This document shows positions 5,428 through 13,590 of a stretch of 19,739 nt of DNA, piece after piece. Positions within the stretch are counted from its first letter, which is position 1. Every line of letters begins with the position of its first letter. Below the pieces are notes generated by a model, which saw only the letters and a list, made by a program, of their open reading frames with translations, ran no database searches and was not told where the DNA came from. Position numbers and translations under genes: made by a program. The stretch lies in assembly GCA_004557125.1 (NCBI GenBank), contig SFET01000042.1:1-19739 (forward strand), in the 5' to 3' direction. The stretch is from Clostridiales bacterium. Its GTDB lineage: Bacteria; Bacillota; Clostridia; Christensenellales; Aristaeellaceae.

Positions 5428-6753
5428 TTATCGCGTAACCCTTTCAAAGCTCACCGTGATCGTCGTGCCGCTGCCCGGCTCGCTCTCCATGGTGATGTTT
5501 GCATCGTGCTGCGCCGCAATGTGCTTGACGATCGCCAGGCCCAGGCCCGTGCCGCCGGTCGCCTTGGAGCGGCTCTTGTCCACGCGGTAGAATCGCTCGA
5601 ACACACGCTCCTGATGCTCCCTGCCGATGCCGATGCCCGTATCCTGTACCACCAGCAGCACGCGTTCGCGCACCGGCCGCACCTCCACGCGCACGCTGCC
5701 GCCGCGCACATTGTAGCGGATGGCATTGTCGCACAGGTTGTAGATCAGCTCCTCCATCATGCCCTTGTCCGCGCTCACCAGCCCCGGCTTCACGTCCGTG
5801 GTCAGCGTCACATTCATCTTTTCCGCGCTGATACGCAGCTGATTCACCGTTCCCTCGGCAATCTGCCCCAGATCGACCACCTCTCGCTCGATCCTGTGCT
5901 CCGGTGCGTCCATCTGCGAAAGCTTGATGATGTCGTTGATCAGCGTGAGCAGACGGTTGGCGCTCTTGTGAATCTCGCCCGCAAACCGCTGCGCCTGCTC
6001 GCCCTGGGCCATGCCGCTCTCGATCAGCTCTGCATAGCCGGAGATACTCGTCAGCGGCGTCTTGAGCTCGTGGCTCACGTTCGCGGTGAATTCCACGCGC
6101 ATATCCGCGCTCTTGAGGATTTCCTCGTGCTGGCTGCGGATCGTGCGCATGAACGGCTGAAGCTCCGGGTAGGAAGCCGCGCTGTGCTCGCCGTCCATGT
6201 CCGCCGTCAGCCGGCGGATCGGGTCCACGAGCCTGTCGGTCAGCAGGTGCGCCGCAAAGAAGCTCACCGCAATCATCATCGCCATCACCAGCAGAATCAG
6301 CGGCAGCGCGTTCAGATAGATGCTGAAGATGCTGGAAGCCTCCTTCGCCACGCGCAGCACGCTGCCGTCCTCCAGCCGCGTCGCGTAGTAAAACGTGCTC
6401 GTGTCCATCGTCTGGCTGTCGCGCACGTCGCTCCCCTCGCCGGTTTTCAGGGCCTGCGCAACCTCGGGCCGATTCAGATGGTTGTCCATCCGGCTGGCAT
6501 CGCTGCAATTGTCATAGCGCACAACGCCGTCCTCGCCGATGATCGTCACGCGCAGCGCGCCGTTCAACTCGTCCATGACGCGTCCTGCGTCGCTGCTGTC
6601 CAGCAGCGGATGGAGCACCTGCGCGTCGACGCTCAGGTCCTCGATCATCCGCCTTTCAAACATGCCGTACGTCACCAGCGTCATCAGCACCGTCGTCAGT
6701 GCGACTGCCGCCGTCAGCATCCGCATGAAGTACGCCAGGATTCGTCGTTTCAT
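5428..6753 (-). CDS. phoR: Sensor histidine kinase PhoR
   Basis: A 441-residue membrane kinase. There are two membrane segments (about 10-33 and 147-171) with an extracytoplasmic sensor loop of about 110 residues between them and a short HAMP-like linker. The H-box VSHELKTPLTSISGY carries phosphoacceptor His228. The ATP-binding domain has the N-box CDNAIRYN (Asn343), DTGIGIG (371-377), the F-box VFERFYRVDKSRS and GTGLGLAIVKH (401-411). No PAS domain is evident, unlike many longer PhoR proteins. It lies 104 bp after phoB, with two hairpins in the gap, and next to pst, phoU and nptA, which makes phosphate sensing the natural assignment. It would phosphorylate PhoB when phosphate is low, with PhoU and Pst likely restraining it. 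The ATG follows AAAGGAAAGG. Confidence 0.88.
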   Translation of the reverse strand: MKRRILAYFMRMLTAAVALTTVLMTLVTYGMFERRMIEDLSVDAQVLHPLLDSSDAGRVMDELNGALRVTIIGEDGVVRYDNCSDASRMDNHLNRPEVAQALKTGEGSDVRDSQTMDTSTFYYATRLEDGSVLRVAKEASSIFSIYLNALPLILLVMAMMIAVSFFAAHLLTDRLVDPIRRLTADMDGEHSAASYPELQPFMRTIRSQHEEILKSADMRVEFTANVSHELKTPLTSISGYAELIESGMAQGEQAQRFAGEIHKSANRLLTLINDIIKLSQMDAPEHRIEREVVDLGQIAEGTVNQLRISAEKMNVTLTTDVKPGLVSADKGMMEELIYNLCDNAIRYNVRGGSVRVEVRPVRERVLLVVQDTGIGIGREHQERVFERFYRVDKSRSKATGGTGLGLAIVKHIAAQHDANITMESEPGSGTTITVSFERVTR

Positions 6754-6793
6754 GAATGCCTTTCCTTTCTGACAGAAAAGCTGACCTTGCCCG

Positions 6794-6812
6794 CTGCACA
6801 GGATTTGTGCAG
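6794..6812. repeat. Hairpin in the phoB-phoR gap
   Basis: CTGCACA (6794-6800) pairs with TGTGCAG (6806-6812) around a 5-nt loop, 40 bp before the phoR start. It could stabilise or pause the transcript after the terminator-like hairpin upstream. Confidence 0.45.
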
Positions 6813-6828
6813 TTTTCTATGCGTCCAG

Positions 6829-6853
6829 AAAAGCCTTCCCCGGCGGGGAAGGC
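6829..6853 (-). terminator. Internal terminator or attenuator between phoB and phoR
   Basis: A perfect 9-bp GC-rich stem (GCCTTCCCC, 3-nt loop, GGGGAAGGC; 6833-6853) begins 4 bp after the phoB stop and is followed on the minus strand by TTTTCTGG. The U-tract is short, so it is likely a leaky terminator that would make PhoB more abundant than PhoR. Confidence 0.6.
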
Positions 6854-6857
6854 AGGG

Positions 6858-7532
6858 TCATTTTGCACTCGAGTCGAACATGTATCCGACGTTGCGGATC
6901 GTCTTGATCAGCGCGCCGCTTTCGCCCAGCTTCTGGCGCAGCGTACGCACATGCACGTCGATGGTGCGGCTCTCGCCCTCAAAGCTGGAGTCCCACACGC
7001 GCTCCATGATCACGTCGCGCGAGATCACGATGCCGTGGTTCTTCATCAGCAGGCGCAGCAGCTCGAACTCCTTGTACGTCAGCTCGACCGGCTCGCCGTC
7101 CACATACACCATCCGCTTTTCCTTGTCCAGCGTCACGCTGCCGCAGGTGAGCAGGCCGTCGCCCGCGCCGCCGGAGCGGCGCAGCAGCGCCTTCACGCGG
7201 GAAATCATCTCCATCACGCCGAACGGCTTGGTGATGTAGTCGTCCGCGCCGCCGTCCAGGCCCTTCACCTTGTCGATCTCCGCGCTCTTGGCTGTCACCA
7301 GGATCACGGGGATCTTCTGCGTGTCCGCGCGCGCGCGCAGCTTGCGCAGGATGGACAGGCCGTCCTCATCCGGGAGCATGATGTCCAGCAGAATGAGCTC
7401 GGGCAGCTTGCTTTCCATCGCCTTGAAAAACTCCTTCGCCGTTTCAAAGCCCGCGGCGGTATAGCCGCTGTTCTTGAGGGCAAAGAGCTCGATTTCCTGA
7501 ATGTTGCGATCGTCTTCGACAATATAGATCAT
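6858..7532 (-). CDS. phoB: Response regulator PhoB/PhoP (OmpR family)
   Basis: A 224-residue protein. The receiver domain (1-118) has the acidic pocket Asp7/Asp8, the phosphorylated Asp50 in LILLDIMLP, Thr80 and Lys102 in TKPF. The C-terminal winged helix (about 128-222) carries the OmpR-type pattern LTYKEFELLRLL and the recognition-helix region RTIDVHVRTLRQKL, ending RNVGYMF. I prefer ATG 7532, which has AGGGAG 6 nt upstream and gives the usual MIYIVEDD start. A GTG at 7547, overlapping the nptA stop (GTGA), is the alternative and would add five residues. It should activate phosphate genes through direct repeats such as those at 9441-9457 and 13628-13644. TGA is its stop codon, which shows that UGA is not read as Trp here. 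Confidence 0.9.
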   Translation of the reverse strand: MIYIVEDDRNIQEIELFALKNSGYTAAGFETAKEFFKAMESKLPELILLDIMLPDEDGLSILRKLRARADTQKIPVILVTAKSAEIDKVKGLDGGADDYITKPFGVMEMISRVKALLRRSGGAGDGLLTCGSVTLDKEKRMVYVDGEPVELTYKEFELLRLLMKNHGIVISRDVIMERVWDSSFEGESRTIDVHVRTLRQKLGESGALIKTIRNVGYMFDSSAK

Positions 7533-7543
7533 GGCGGACTCCC

Positions 7544-9316
7544 TCACGAATTCTCCGGCAGCGCGTAGAGCATCTTGTAATCGCGGCGGGCGGCTTCAAA
7601 GCTGATGCTGCCCTGGCGGCGCAGGCTCTGCAGGTATTCATGCGTATCCAGCTCGTCCTGCGGCACCTCGATCTGATAGACCGCGATGTTGGAGCAGTGG
7701 TCGGACACGCGCTCCAGGTCGGTGCAGATGTCCTGAAGGATGAAGCCCAGCTCGATGGTGCACAGGCCGTTCTGCAGCCGGTCGATGTGGCGGTTCTTGA
7801 TCTGCACGTTGATGGCGTCGATCGCGCTCTCCAGCGGCTCGACCGTCGCGGCCATCTCCAGATCGCCCGTCTCAAAGCTGAGCACCGCGCGATTGACAAT
7901 GTCTCGGGTGGCGTTGGCGAAGACGTGCAGCTCCTTGCCGGCCATCTCGGAGAAGCTCAGGCCCTTCTCGTGCATCTCCCTGGCCGCGCGCATCAGGCTC
8001 ACGGCGTGATCGGAGATGCGCTCGAAGTCGCTGATGGAGTGCAGCAGCATGGAGACGGTGTGGCCGTCGTTCTTGGAGAGGTTTGCGTGGGACAGCTTCA
8101 CCATGTAGGTGCCCAGGTTGTCCTCGTAGTGGTCGATCTTCTCCTCCAGCGCCGCGATGCGCTCGGCCTTCTCATCGGTGTATTCCCCGCCGTCGACCAG
8201 GCTGCACGCGTCAAAGATCGCCTCCTTCGTCAGCTGCGCCATGCGGCCCGTCACCACGCGGCACTGCTCCACGGCGAAGGCCGGCTGCGCCAGGAAGCGC
8301 TCGTCCAGCAGCTGGAAGTCGTCGATCTTCTCCACCTTCTCGTCGTCGCGCACGGTCAGGCAGGCCAGCTTGACCAGCAGGCTGCTGAAGGGCAGCAGCA
8401 CCAGCGTCGCCAGCAGGTTGAACGCCGTGTGGATGACGGCGATGCCCGCGGCGTTCGCCGGCTCGGCGAGGAACGCAAAGGGCACCAGCGCGTTGATCGC
8501 ATAGAACACGATCATGAACAGCACCGTGCCGATGAGGTTGAAGTACAGGTGAATCAGGGACGCGCGGCGGGCGTTCTTGCTCGCGCCCACGGAGGAGAGC
8601 AGCGCTGTCACGCAGGTGCCGATGTTCTGGCCCATGATGATCGGCAGCGCGGCGGAGTACTTCACCGCGCCGGTGATGCACAGCGCCTGCAGGATACCGA
8701 CCGAGGCGGAGGAGGACTGGATGATCGCCGTGAGCGCCATGCCGGCGAGCATGCCCAGCACCGGGTTGGTGAACATCAGCAGGATGTTGGTGAATTCCGG
8801 CACATCCGCCAGGGGCTTGACCGCGTCGCTCATCATGTTCATGCCGTTCATCAGCACGGTGAAGCCGACCAGAATCTGGCCGATGTTGTGCTTCTTTTCG
8901 TTCTTGGTGAACATGATGAACGCCACGCCGCACAGCGCCATGATGGGCGTAAACGAGCTGGGCTTGAGCAGCCGGATGAAGACGTTGCTCCCTTCAATGC
9001 CCGTCAGCGACAGGATCCAGCTGGTGATCGTGGTGCCGATGTTCGCGCCCATGATCACGCCCGCCGCCTGGCTCAGCTTCATGATGCCGGAATTGACAAA
9101 ACCGACGACCATGACCGTCGTCGCCGAGGACGACTGGATGACCGCTGTGACGGCCGCGCCCAGCAGCACGGCCTTGAGGGTATTGTTGGTCAGCTTTTCA
9201 AGAATGGTCTCCAGCTTGCCGCCGGACATGCGCGTGAGGCCGTCGCCCATGATGTGCATGCCGTACAGGAACAGCGCCAGGCCGCAGATCATATTGAGTA
9301 CGCCGAAAATATCCAT
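7544..9316 (-). CDS. Na+/phosphate cotransporter with PhoU-like C-terminal domain
   Basis: A 590-residue membrane protein of the NptA/PNaS family. ATG 9316 follows AGGAAGAG and gives the normal start MDIFGVLN; upstream codons belong to the leader. The transport part (about 1-340) contains the family's inverted duplication, with one QSSSATT at residue 61 and the second QSSSAS at residue 200. Each is followed by a GANIGTT or GQNIGTC loop. The last 230 residues are a helical PhoU-like domain with two ERISDHA/ERVSDHC repeats. It imports phosphate with sodium; the PhoU-like tail probably adjusts activity. It is the first gene of nptA-phoB-phoR-HD, with its own Pho-box promoter, and sits directly after phoU. 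In other genomes this type of gene is often unlinked to pst. Confidence 0.9.
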   Translation of the reverse strand: MDIFGVLNMICGLALFLYGMHIMGDGLTRMSGGKLETILEKLTNNTLKAVLLGAAVTAVIQSSSATTVMVVGFVNSGIMKLSQAAGVIMGANIGTTITSWILSLTGIEGSNVFIRLLKPSSFTPIMALCGVAFIMFTKNEKKHNIGQILVGFTVLMNGMNMMSDAVKPLADVPEFTNILLMFTNPVLGMLAGMALTAIIQSSSASVGILQALCITGAVKYSAALPIIMGQNIGTCVTALLSSVGASKNARRASLIHLYFNLIGTVLFMIVFYAINALVPFAFLAEPANAAGIAVIHTAFNLLATLVLLPFSSLLVKLACLTVRDDEKVEKIDDFQLLDERFLAQPAFAVEQCRVVTGRMAQLTKEAIFDACSLVDGGEYTDEKAERIAALEEKIDHYEDNLGTYMVKLSHANLSKNDGHTVSMLLHSISDFERISDHAVSLMRAAREMHEKGLSFSEMAGKELHVFANATRDIVNRAVLSFETGDLEMAATVEPLESAIDAINVQIKNRHIDRLQNGLCTIELGFILQDICTDLERVSDHCSNIAVYQIEVPQDELDTHEYLQSLRRQGSISFEAARRDYKMLYALPENS

Positions 9317-9402
9317 GTGTTTCTCTTCCTTTGACTCAAGATTTTGCACAGGTGCGTCTTCGGGACCGGAAAAGCGGGGAATCGAAAATTCCCACAATTT
9401 CT

Positions 9403-9457
9403 ATATTATCAACGCTCTGTAAAGCCGTCAAGAAGAGAATGTTAAATCGGGGTTAAA
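9403..9457 (-). promoter_or_regulatory. Promoter and putative Pho box of nptA-phoB-phoR-HD
   Basis: On the minus strand the -35 is TTGACG (9426-9431), the spacer 17 bp and the -10 TAATAT (9403-9408). Nine bp upstream of the -35 are two TTTAAC hexamers (9441-9446 and 9452-9457) spaced exactly 11 bp. Direct TT-A-A/C repeats with 11-bp spacing are the PhoP/PhoB-box design known from Bacillus. The operon contains phoB itself, so this would give positive autoregulation. Confidence 0.65.
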
Positions 9458-9477
9458 TATGGTGCGGCCAATCGGGC

Positions 9478-10119
9478 TCAATCCTCGTGCTCGCCGAGAA
9501 CCGCGTAGATCGCCCACTCGGCGATGTTCGTCGCGTGATCGCCGATGCGCTCAAAATACTTGGCCGCCATCAGCAGATCCACCGCCTCCTCGCCGCCGCC
9601 GGGCGTGCTGCGCAGCGCGTCGATGATGTCGCCCTTCACCCGCAGAAACAGCGCGTCCACCTCGTCGTCCTTTGCAATGACCTCGTGCGCCTTGGGCACA
9701 TCCTGGTGAACGAACGCCTCCAGGCTGCAAAGCAGCATCTCGCAGGTCTTCGCCGCCATCTGCCGCAGGTCGAGTGCGCCCATGCCCGGCTCGCCCGAGA
9801 GCATCAGCGTCAGCTCGCTGATGTCCGTCGCGTGGTCGCCGATGCGCTCCATGTCGGTGATCACCTTCAGCGCGGAGGACACGCGGCGCAGGTCGCCGGC
9901 CACCGGCTGCTGGGAGAGCAGCAGCTTCATGCACAGGCCCTCCACCAGCTTTTCCTGCTGGTCGATCTCCTCATCGCTGGCGATGATCTCCTTCGCCCGG
10001 CACACGTCGTGCGTCTCCAGCGCGCTCACCGCATCCAGAATCGCCCGCTCGATCATCTCGCCCATGCGGATGATCTCGCCATGCAGCCGCTCAAGCTGCT
10101 CGTCATACCGCTTTCTCAT
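9478..10119 (-). CDS. phoU: Phosphate transport system regulator PhoU
   Basis: A 213-residue all-helical protein starting MRKRYDEQLERLHGEIIRMG at ATG 10119, with GAAGGAGG upstream. It shows the two-repeat PhoU fold. Each half has the metal-binding signature: DMERIGDHATDI in the first and KYFERIGDHATNIAEW in the second. The length is standard. PhoU links the Pst transporter to PhoR and keeps the kinase in check when phosphate is plentiful; it is cytoplasmic and peripheral. It lies 34 bp after pstB in the same operon. The 161-bp gap after it holds the promoter of the next operon but no strong terminator, so read-through into nptA is possible. Confidence 0.93.
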   Translation of the reverse strand: MRKRYDEQLERLHGEIIRMGEMIERAILDAVSALETHDVCRAKEIIASDEEIDQQEKLVEGLCMKLLLSQQPVAGDLRRVSSALKVITDMERIGDHATDISELTLMLSGEPGMGALDLRQMAAKTCEMLLCSLEAFVHQDVPKAHEVIAKDDEVDALFLRVKGDIIDALRSTPGGGEEAVDLLMAAKYFERIGDHATNIAEWAIYAVLGEHED

Positions 10120-10153
10120 GCTTCCTCCTTCGGGGCCTGCCGATTCACGGCCT

Positions 10154-10915
10154 TTAGCCGAAGCGCCCCGTGATGTAATCCTCCGTCCGCTTGTCCTGCG
10201 GGCGGGAGAAGATTCTTTCGGTCTCGCCGCTCTCGATGATCTCGCCCAGCAGGAAGAACACCGTCTTGTCCGACACGCGCGCCGCCTGCTGCATATTGTG
10301 CGTAACCATGACAATCGTGTAGTCCCGCTTGAGCTCGAGCGCCAGATCCTCGATGCGCGAGGTGGAGATCGGGTCAAGCGCGCTCGTCGGTTCGTCCATG
10401 AGGATCACCTCGGGCTGCGCCGCCAGCGCCCGCGCGATGCACAGGCGCTGCTGCTGGCCGCCGGAGAGGCCCAGCGCGCTCTTGTTCAGCCGATCCTTCA
10501 CCTCGTCCCAGATTGCCGCGTCCCGCAGGCTCTTTTCCACGATCGCGTCGAGCTCGGCGCGCCGTTTGATGCCGTGCGTGCGCGGGCCGTAGGCGATGTT
10601 GTCGTACACCGTCATCGGGAACGGATTCGGCTTCTGGAACACCATGCCCACGCGCTTACGCAGCAGGTTGACGTCCGTGCCCGGCGCGTAGATGTCCTCG
10701 CCGTCCAGGCGGATGTCGCCGGTGATGCGGCAGCCCTCCACCAGGTCGTTCATCCGGTTCAGGCTGCGCAGGAAGGTCGACTTGCCGCAGCCGCTCGGGC
10801 CGATGAGAGCAGTGATTTCGTTCGCGCCGATGTCAAGGCTCAGGCCCTTCAGCGCGTGAAAGCTGCCGTAGTGCAGGTTCATGTCCCGCACGCTGAATTT
10901 GCTTGTGTTTTCCAT
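10154..10915 (-). CDS. pstB: Phosphate ABC transporter ATP-binding protein PstB
   Basis: A 253-residue ATPase. ATG 10915, 4 bp after the pstA stop and preceded by AGGGA, gives MENTSKFSVRDMNLHYGSFH. It has Walker A GPSGCGKST (39-47), the Q-loop MVFQKPNPFPM characteristic of PstB, the signature LSGGQQQR, Walker B VILMDEPTSALDP and the switch His in MVTHNM. It powers phosphate import through PstC/PstA in the membrane. Frame, length and order (pstSCAB-phoU) are canonical. Confidence 0.96.
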   Translation of the reverse strand: MENTSKFSVRDMNLHYGSFHALKGLSLDIGANEITALIGPSGCGKSTFLRSLNRMNDLVEGCRITGDIRLDGEDIYAPGTDVNLLRKRVGMVFQKPNPFPMTVYDNIAYGPRTHGIKRRAELDAIVEKSLRDAAIWDEVKDRLNKSALGLSGGQQQRLCIARALAAQPEVILMDEPTSALDPISTSRIEDLALELKRDYTIVMVTHNMQQAARVSDKTVFFLLGEIIESGETERIFSRPQDKRTEDYITGRFG

Positions 10916-10919
10916 ATTC

Positions 10920-11798
10920 TTATCCCTGTTTTTTGCCGATTCTTCCGGCGGCTCTGGACGATGCAAAGTTGATCAGGAGCACCAGGACCAGCAGCACCAC
11001 GCTTGTGGCATAAGCCTCCTCGGTGTACAGGCCCTCGCTCGCCTGCTTGTACATGTGCAGCGCCAGCGTAATGCCCGAGTCGCTCAGGCCCGCGATCTTA
11101 GCCACCGTGCCGCTGGTGTACATCAGCGCCGCCGTCTCACCGACGATGCGTCCGATGGCCAGAATCACGCCCGACAGGATGCCCGGTGCCGCCGCAGGCA
11201 GCACGATGGACATCACCGTGCGCAGCTTGCCCGCGCCCAGGCCAAAGCTGCCCTCGCGGTACATGTCCGGCACGGACAAAAGCGCCTCCTCTGTCGTGCG
11301 CAGAATCAGCGGCAGAATCATGATTGCCAGCGTCAGGCTGCCGGAGATCAGGCTGTAGCCCAGATGCAGCCGGTTGTTGAACAGCAGCATGCCGAACAGG
11401 CCGTACACGATCGACGGGATGCCCGAGAGCGTCTCCGTCGCCAGCCGCACCAGCTTCACCAGGCGGCTGCCCTTCTTCGCGTATTCCACCAGGTACACCG
11501 CCGCGCCCACGCCCTCGGGCACGGCCAGCAGCAGCGCCATCGCCGTCATCGTGCAAGTGTTCACGATGGCCGGCAGCATCGACTGGTTCTCGCTGGTGTA
11601 GTGCAGCGAGAACAGCGCCGGCTTCAGGTTCGGCACGCCGCGGATGAGGACATAGCCGATCAGAAAGCCCAGGATCAGCACCGTCGCCGCAGCAGCCGCG
11701 TGCACCGCCACGCGCAGCAGCACGCTCTGCGCCCAGATGCGCCGTGCCGTCCAGTACCTCTGCCGCTCCTGCCTTCGTCTCTTCTTTTCTTCCGTCAT
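10920..11798 (-). CDS. pstA: Phosphate ABC transporter permease PstA
   Basis: A 292-residue membrane protein of the BPD permease family. A basic N-terminal tail (EEKKRRRQERQRYW) precedes about six hydrophobic segments. The permease loop that contacts PstB is visible as EGSFGLGAGKLRTVMSIVLP, followed by GRIVGETAALMYTSG. The ATG overlaps the pstC stop by 4 nt (ATGA), so the two permeases are translationally coupled, as expected for equal amounts of the two channel halves. Confidence 0.94.
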   Translation of the reverse strand: MTEEKKRRRQERQRYWTARRIWAQSVLLRVAVHAAAAATVLILGFLIGYVLIRGVPNLKPALFSLHYTSENQSMLPAIVNTCTMTAMALLLAVPEGVGAAVYLVEYAKKGSRLVKLVRLATETLSGIPSIVYGLFGMLLFNNRLHLGYSLISGSLTLAIMILPLILRTTEEALLSVPDMYREGSFGLGAGKLRTVMSIVLPAAAPGILSGVILAIGRIVGETAALMYTSGTVAKIAGLSDSGITLALHMYKQASEGLYTEEAYATSVVLLVLVLLINFASSRAAGRIGKKQG

Positions 11799-12655
11799 CC
11801 TCTGTCCCTTCCCTTCAGCGCGGAGAACGCCAGATTGATGAGCAGGATGAACACGAACAGCACCACGCCCGTGGCGATGAGCGCCTCCCGATGCAGGCCC
11901 GCCGCGTAGCCCATCTCCAGCACGATGTTGCCCGTCAGCGTGCGCACGCCCTGCAAAATGCCCTTGGGCATGCGCGCCTGATTGCCCGCGACCATGATGA
12001 CCGCCATTGTCTCGCCCATGGCGCGGCCCAGGCCCAGCACGATGCCCGCCAGCACGCCGGAGCGTGCCGCCGGCAGCACGGTGGAAAAGACGCTGCGCTC
12101 ATGCGTCGCACCCAGCGCCAGAGAGCCCTCGTAATAGCTGCGCGGCACCGCGCGGATCGCCGGCTCCACCACGCCGATGATCGTCGGCAGGATCATGATC
12201 GCCAGCAGGAGCGACGCCGTCAGGATGGAGTTGCCCTTCCCCTGAAACGGCTCGCCCAGCGTGCGCACCGCCGGCACCAGCACCACGATACCGAAGAAGC
12301 CGTACACCACCGACGGGATGCCCGCCAGCAGCTCAATCGCCGGCTTGATGAAGCGATAGACCTGTGCGGGGCAGAAGTACGCCAGGTACACCGCCGTCAG
12401 CAGCGCCACCGGCACGCCGATGAGCAGCGCAAGCCCGGTCACATAGACGCTGCCCACGATCATCGGGAAGATGCCGTAGATCTCCGCGCCCGGCCTCCAC
12501 GTCCTGCCCAGAAGGAACCGGCCGAAGCCGATCTCCTTCATGGCAGGCACGCCGCTTGAAATCAGGAACACGCAGATCAGGGCCACGCATGCTACCGAAA
12601 CCAGCGCAGTAAACAGGAAGACGATTTTCATCGCCTTCTCTTTGAATGTTTTCAT
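11795..12655 (-). CDS. pstC: Phosphate ABC transporter permease PstC
   Basis: A 286-residue permease with about six membrane segments. ATG 12655, 10 bp after the pstS stop, gives MKTFKEKAMKIVFLFTALVS; the ribosome site is weak (GAGAAAGCGG), so it may depend on coupling to pstS. Family marks are GIPSVVYGFFGIVVLVP, the PstB-contacting loop EGSLALGATHERSVFSTVLP and GRAMGETMAVIMVAGN. It forms the channel together with PstA. Confidence 0.94.
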   Translation of the reverse strand: MKTFKEKAMKIVFLFTALVSVACVALICVFLISSGVPAMKEIGFGRFLLGRTWRPGAEIYGIFPMIVGSVYVTGLALLIGVPVALLTAVYLAYFCPAQVYRFIKPAIELLAGIPSVVYGFFGIVVLVPAVRTLGEPFQGKGNSILTASLLLAIMILPTIIGVVEPAIRAVPRSYYEGSLALGATHERSVFSTVLPAARSGVLAGIVLGLGRAMGETMAVIMVAGNQARMPKGILQGVRTLTGNIVLEMGYAAGLHREALIATGVVLFVFILLINLAFSALKGRDRG

Positions 12656-12665
12656 GTCCGCTTTC

Positions 12666-13523
12666 TCACAGCTCGTTCCACACCGTCGTTTCGCCGGTGT
12701 AGATCGCGCCAATCTGCTCGAGGCTCAGATTCTCGACCGGGTTTTCGTTGTTGACAATCACGGCGATGCCGTCCATCGCGATCGCGGTGCTCGTCAGCTC
12801 GGCGGCCTCCGCTTCCTTCAGCTCGCGGCTGGCCATGCCGATCTCGCAGCTGCCCTCCATGGCGCTGGTCATGCCGGTGGTGGAGTCGCTCGTCTGAATC
12901 TCAATCTCCACGCCGGTGTTCGCCGCCATGTACGCCTCAGCCAGCTTTTCCATCACCGGAGAGACGGAGGAGGAACCTGCCACGACCACCTTGCCGGTGA
13001 CGCCCGCAGCCTCGTAGGCCGCCGCGTCATCGCTGCCGACGTAGCCGTTGGCATTGACGATCGCCTGACCCTCGCTGCTGAGGATATAGGCGATGAAGTC
13101 CTTGCCCGCGTCGCTCAGCGCGTCTTCCTTCCAGGCGATGTTGAACGGACGCGCGACCTTGTACGCACCGCTCTTCACGTTCTCGGCGGTCGCTTCCACG
13201 CCTGCCACCTTCACGGCCTTCACGCTGTCGTTCAGGGAGCCCAGGGAGATGTAGCCGATCGCATAGGTGTCGCCCGCGACGGTGGTCATCATGACCGCGG
13301 TGTTGTTGGTGATCTGCGCGTCCTCGGTGGTCATGTCCACCTTCTTGCCGTCGATCTTCTGCTCCACGCCGGTCAGCTCCACAAACGCACCGCGCGTGCC
13401 GCTGCCGTCCTCACGGGAGATCACGTCGATCTGCTTGCCCGCATCAAACTCGGCCACCGCCGCGCTCGCCATCAGGCACAGGGCCGCCGCGCCGCAGAGC
13501 ATCTTCTTCATCATGTTCTTCAT
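12666..13523 (-). CDS. pstS: Phosphate-binding protein PstS, halves in permuted order
   Basis: A 285-residue secreted phosphate-binding protein. ATG 13523 (MKNMMKKM) begins a clear signal peptide ending ASAAVA-EF. There is no lipobox Cys, so a lipid anchor is not obvious. The order of parts is unusual. Residues 31-165 (QIDVISREDGSGTRGAF, AIGYISLGSLND, VARPFNIA, EGQAIVNANGYV) are normally the second half of PstS. Residues 178-285 (VVVAGSSSVSPVMEKLAEAY, MASREL, DGIAVIVNNENPV, IYTGETTVW) are normally the first half, and the protein ends just where that half normally joins the other. All phosphate-contact regions are present (DGSGT 39-43, GSSSV 183-187, ASRE 231-234), so it should fold and bind phosphate. 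It is the first gene of the pst operon. Confidence 0.9.
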   Translation of the reverse strand: MKNMMKKMLCGAAALCLMASAAVAEFDAGKQIDVISREDGSGTRGAFVELTGVEQKIDGKKVDMTTEDAQITNNTAVMMTTVAGDTYAIGYISLGSLNDSVKAVKVAGVEATAENVKSGAYKVARPFNIAWKEDALSDAGKDFIAYILSSEGQAIVNANGYVGSDDAAAYEAAGVTGKVVVAGSSSVSPVMEKLAEAYMAANTGVEIEIQTSDSTTGMTSAMEGSCEIGMASRELKEAEAAELTSTAIAMDGIAVIVNNENPVENLSLEQIGAIYTGETTVWNEL

Positions 13524-13590
13524 AAGACACACTCCTTATCCATGTCGCATTCATTCACTTGTCTTGCCGCTCCCTCTCGGGAACGTCGTC

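Noticed and set aside
4645..7239. Very long plus-strand open frame (864 codons) over the HD, phoR and phoB genes
   Set aside because: It is antisense to three clear families, is extremely rich in His, Arg and Ala as expected of GC-rich shadows, and has no ribosome site or domain.
7640..9334. Plus-strand open frame of 564 codons over nptA
   Set aside because: Shadow of the transporter gene; composition is dominated by Asp, His, Gln and Arg and no fold is recognisable.
9782..12559. Plus-strand open frames opposite phoU, pstB, pstA and pstC
   Set aside because: All lie opposite canonical pst genes and lack ribosome sites and domains.
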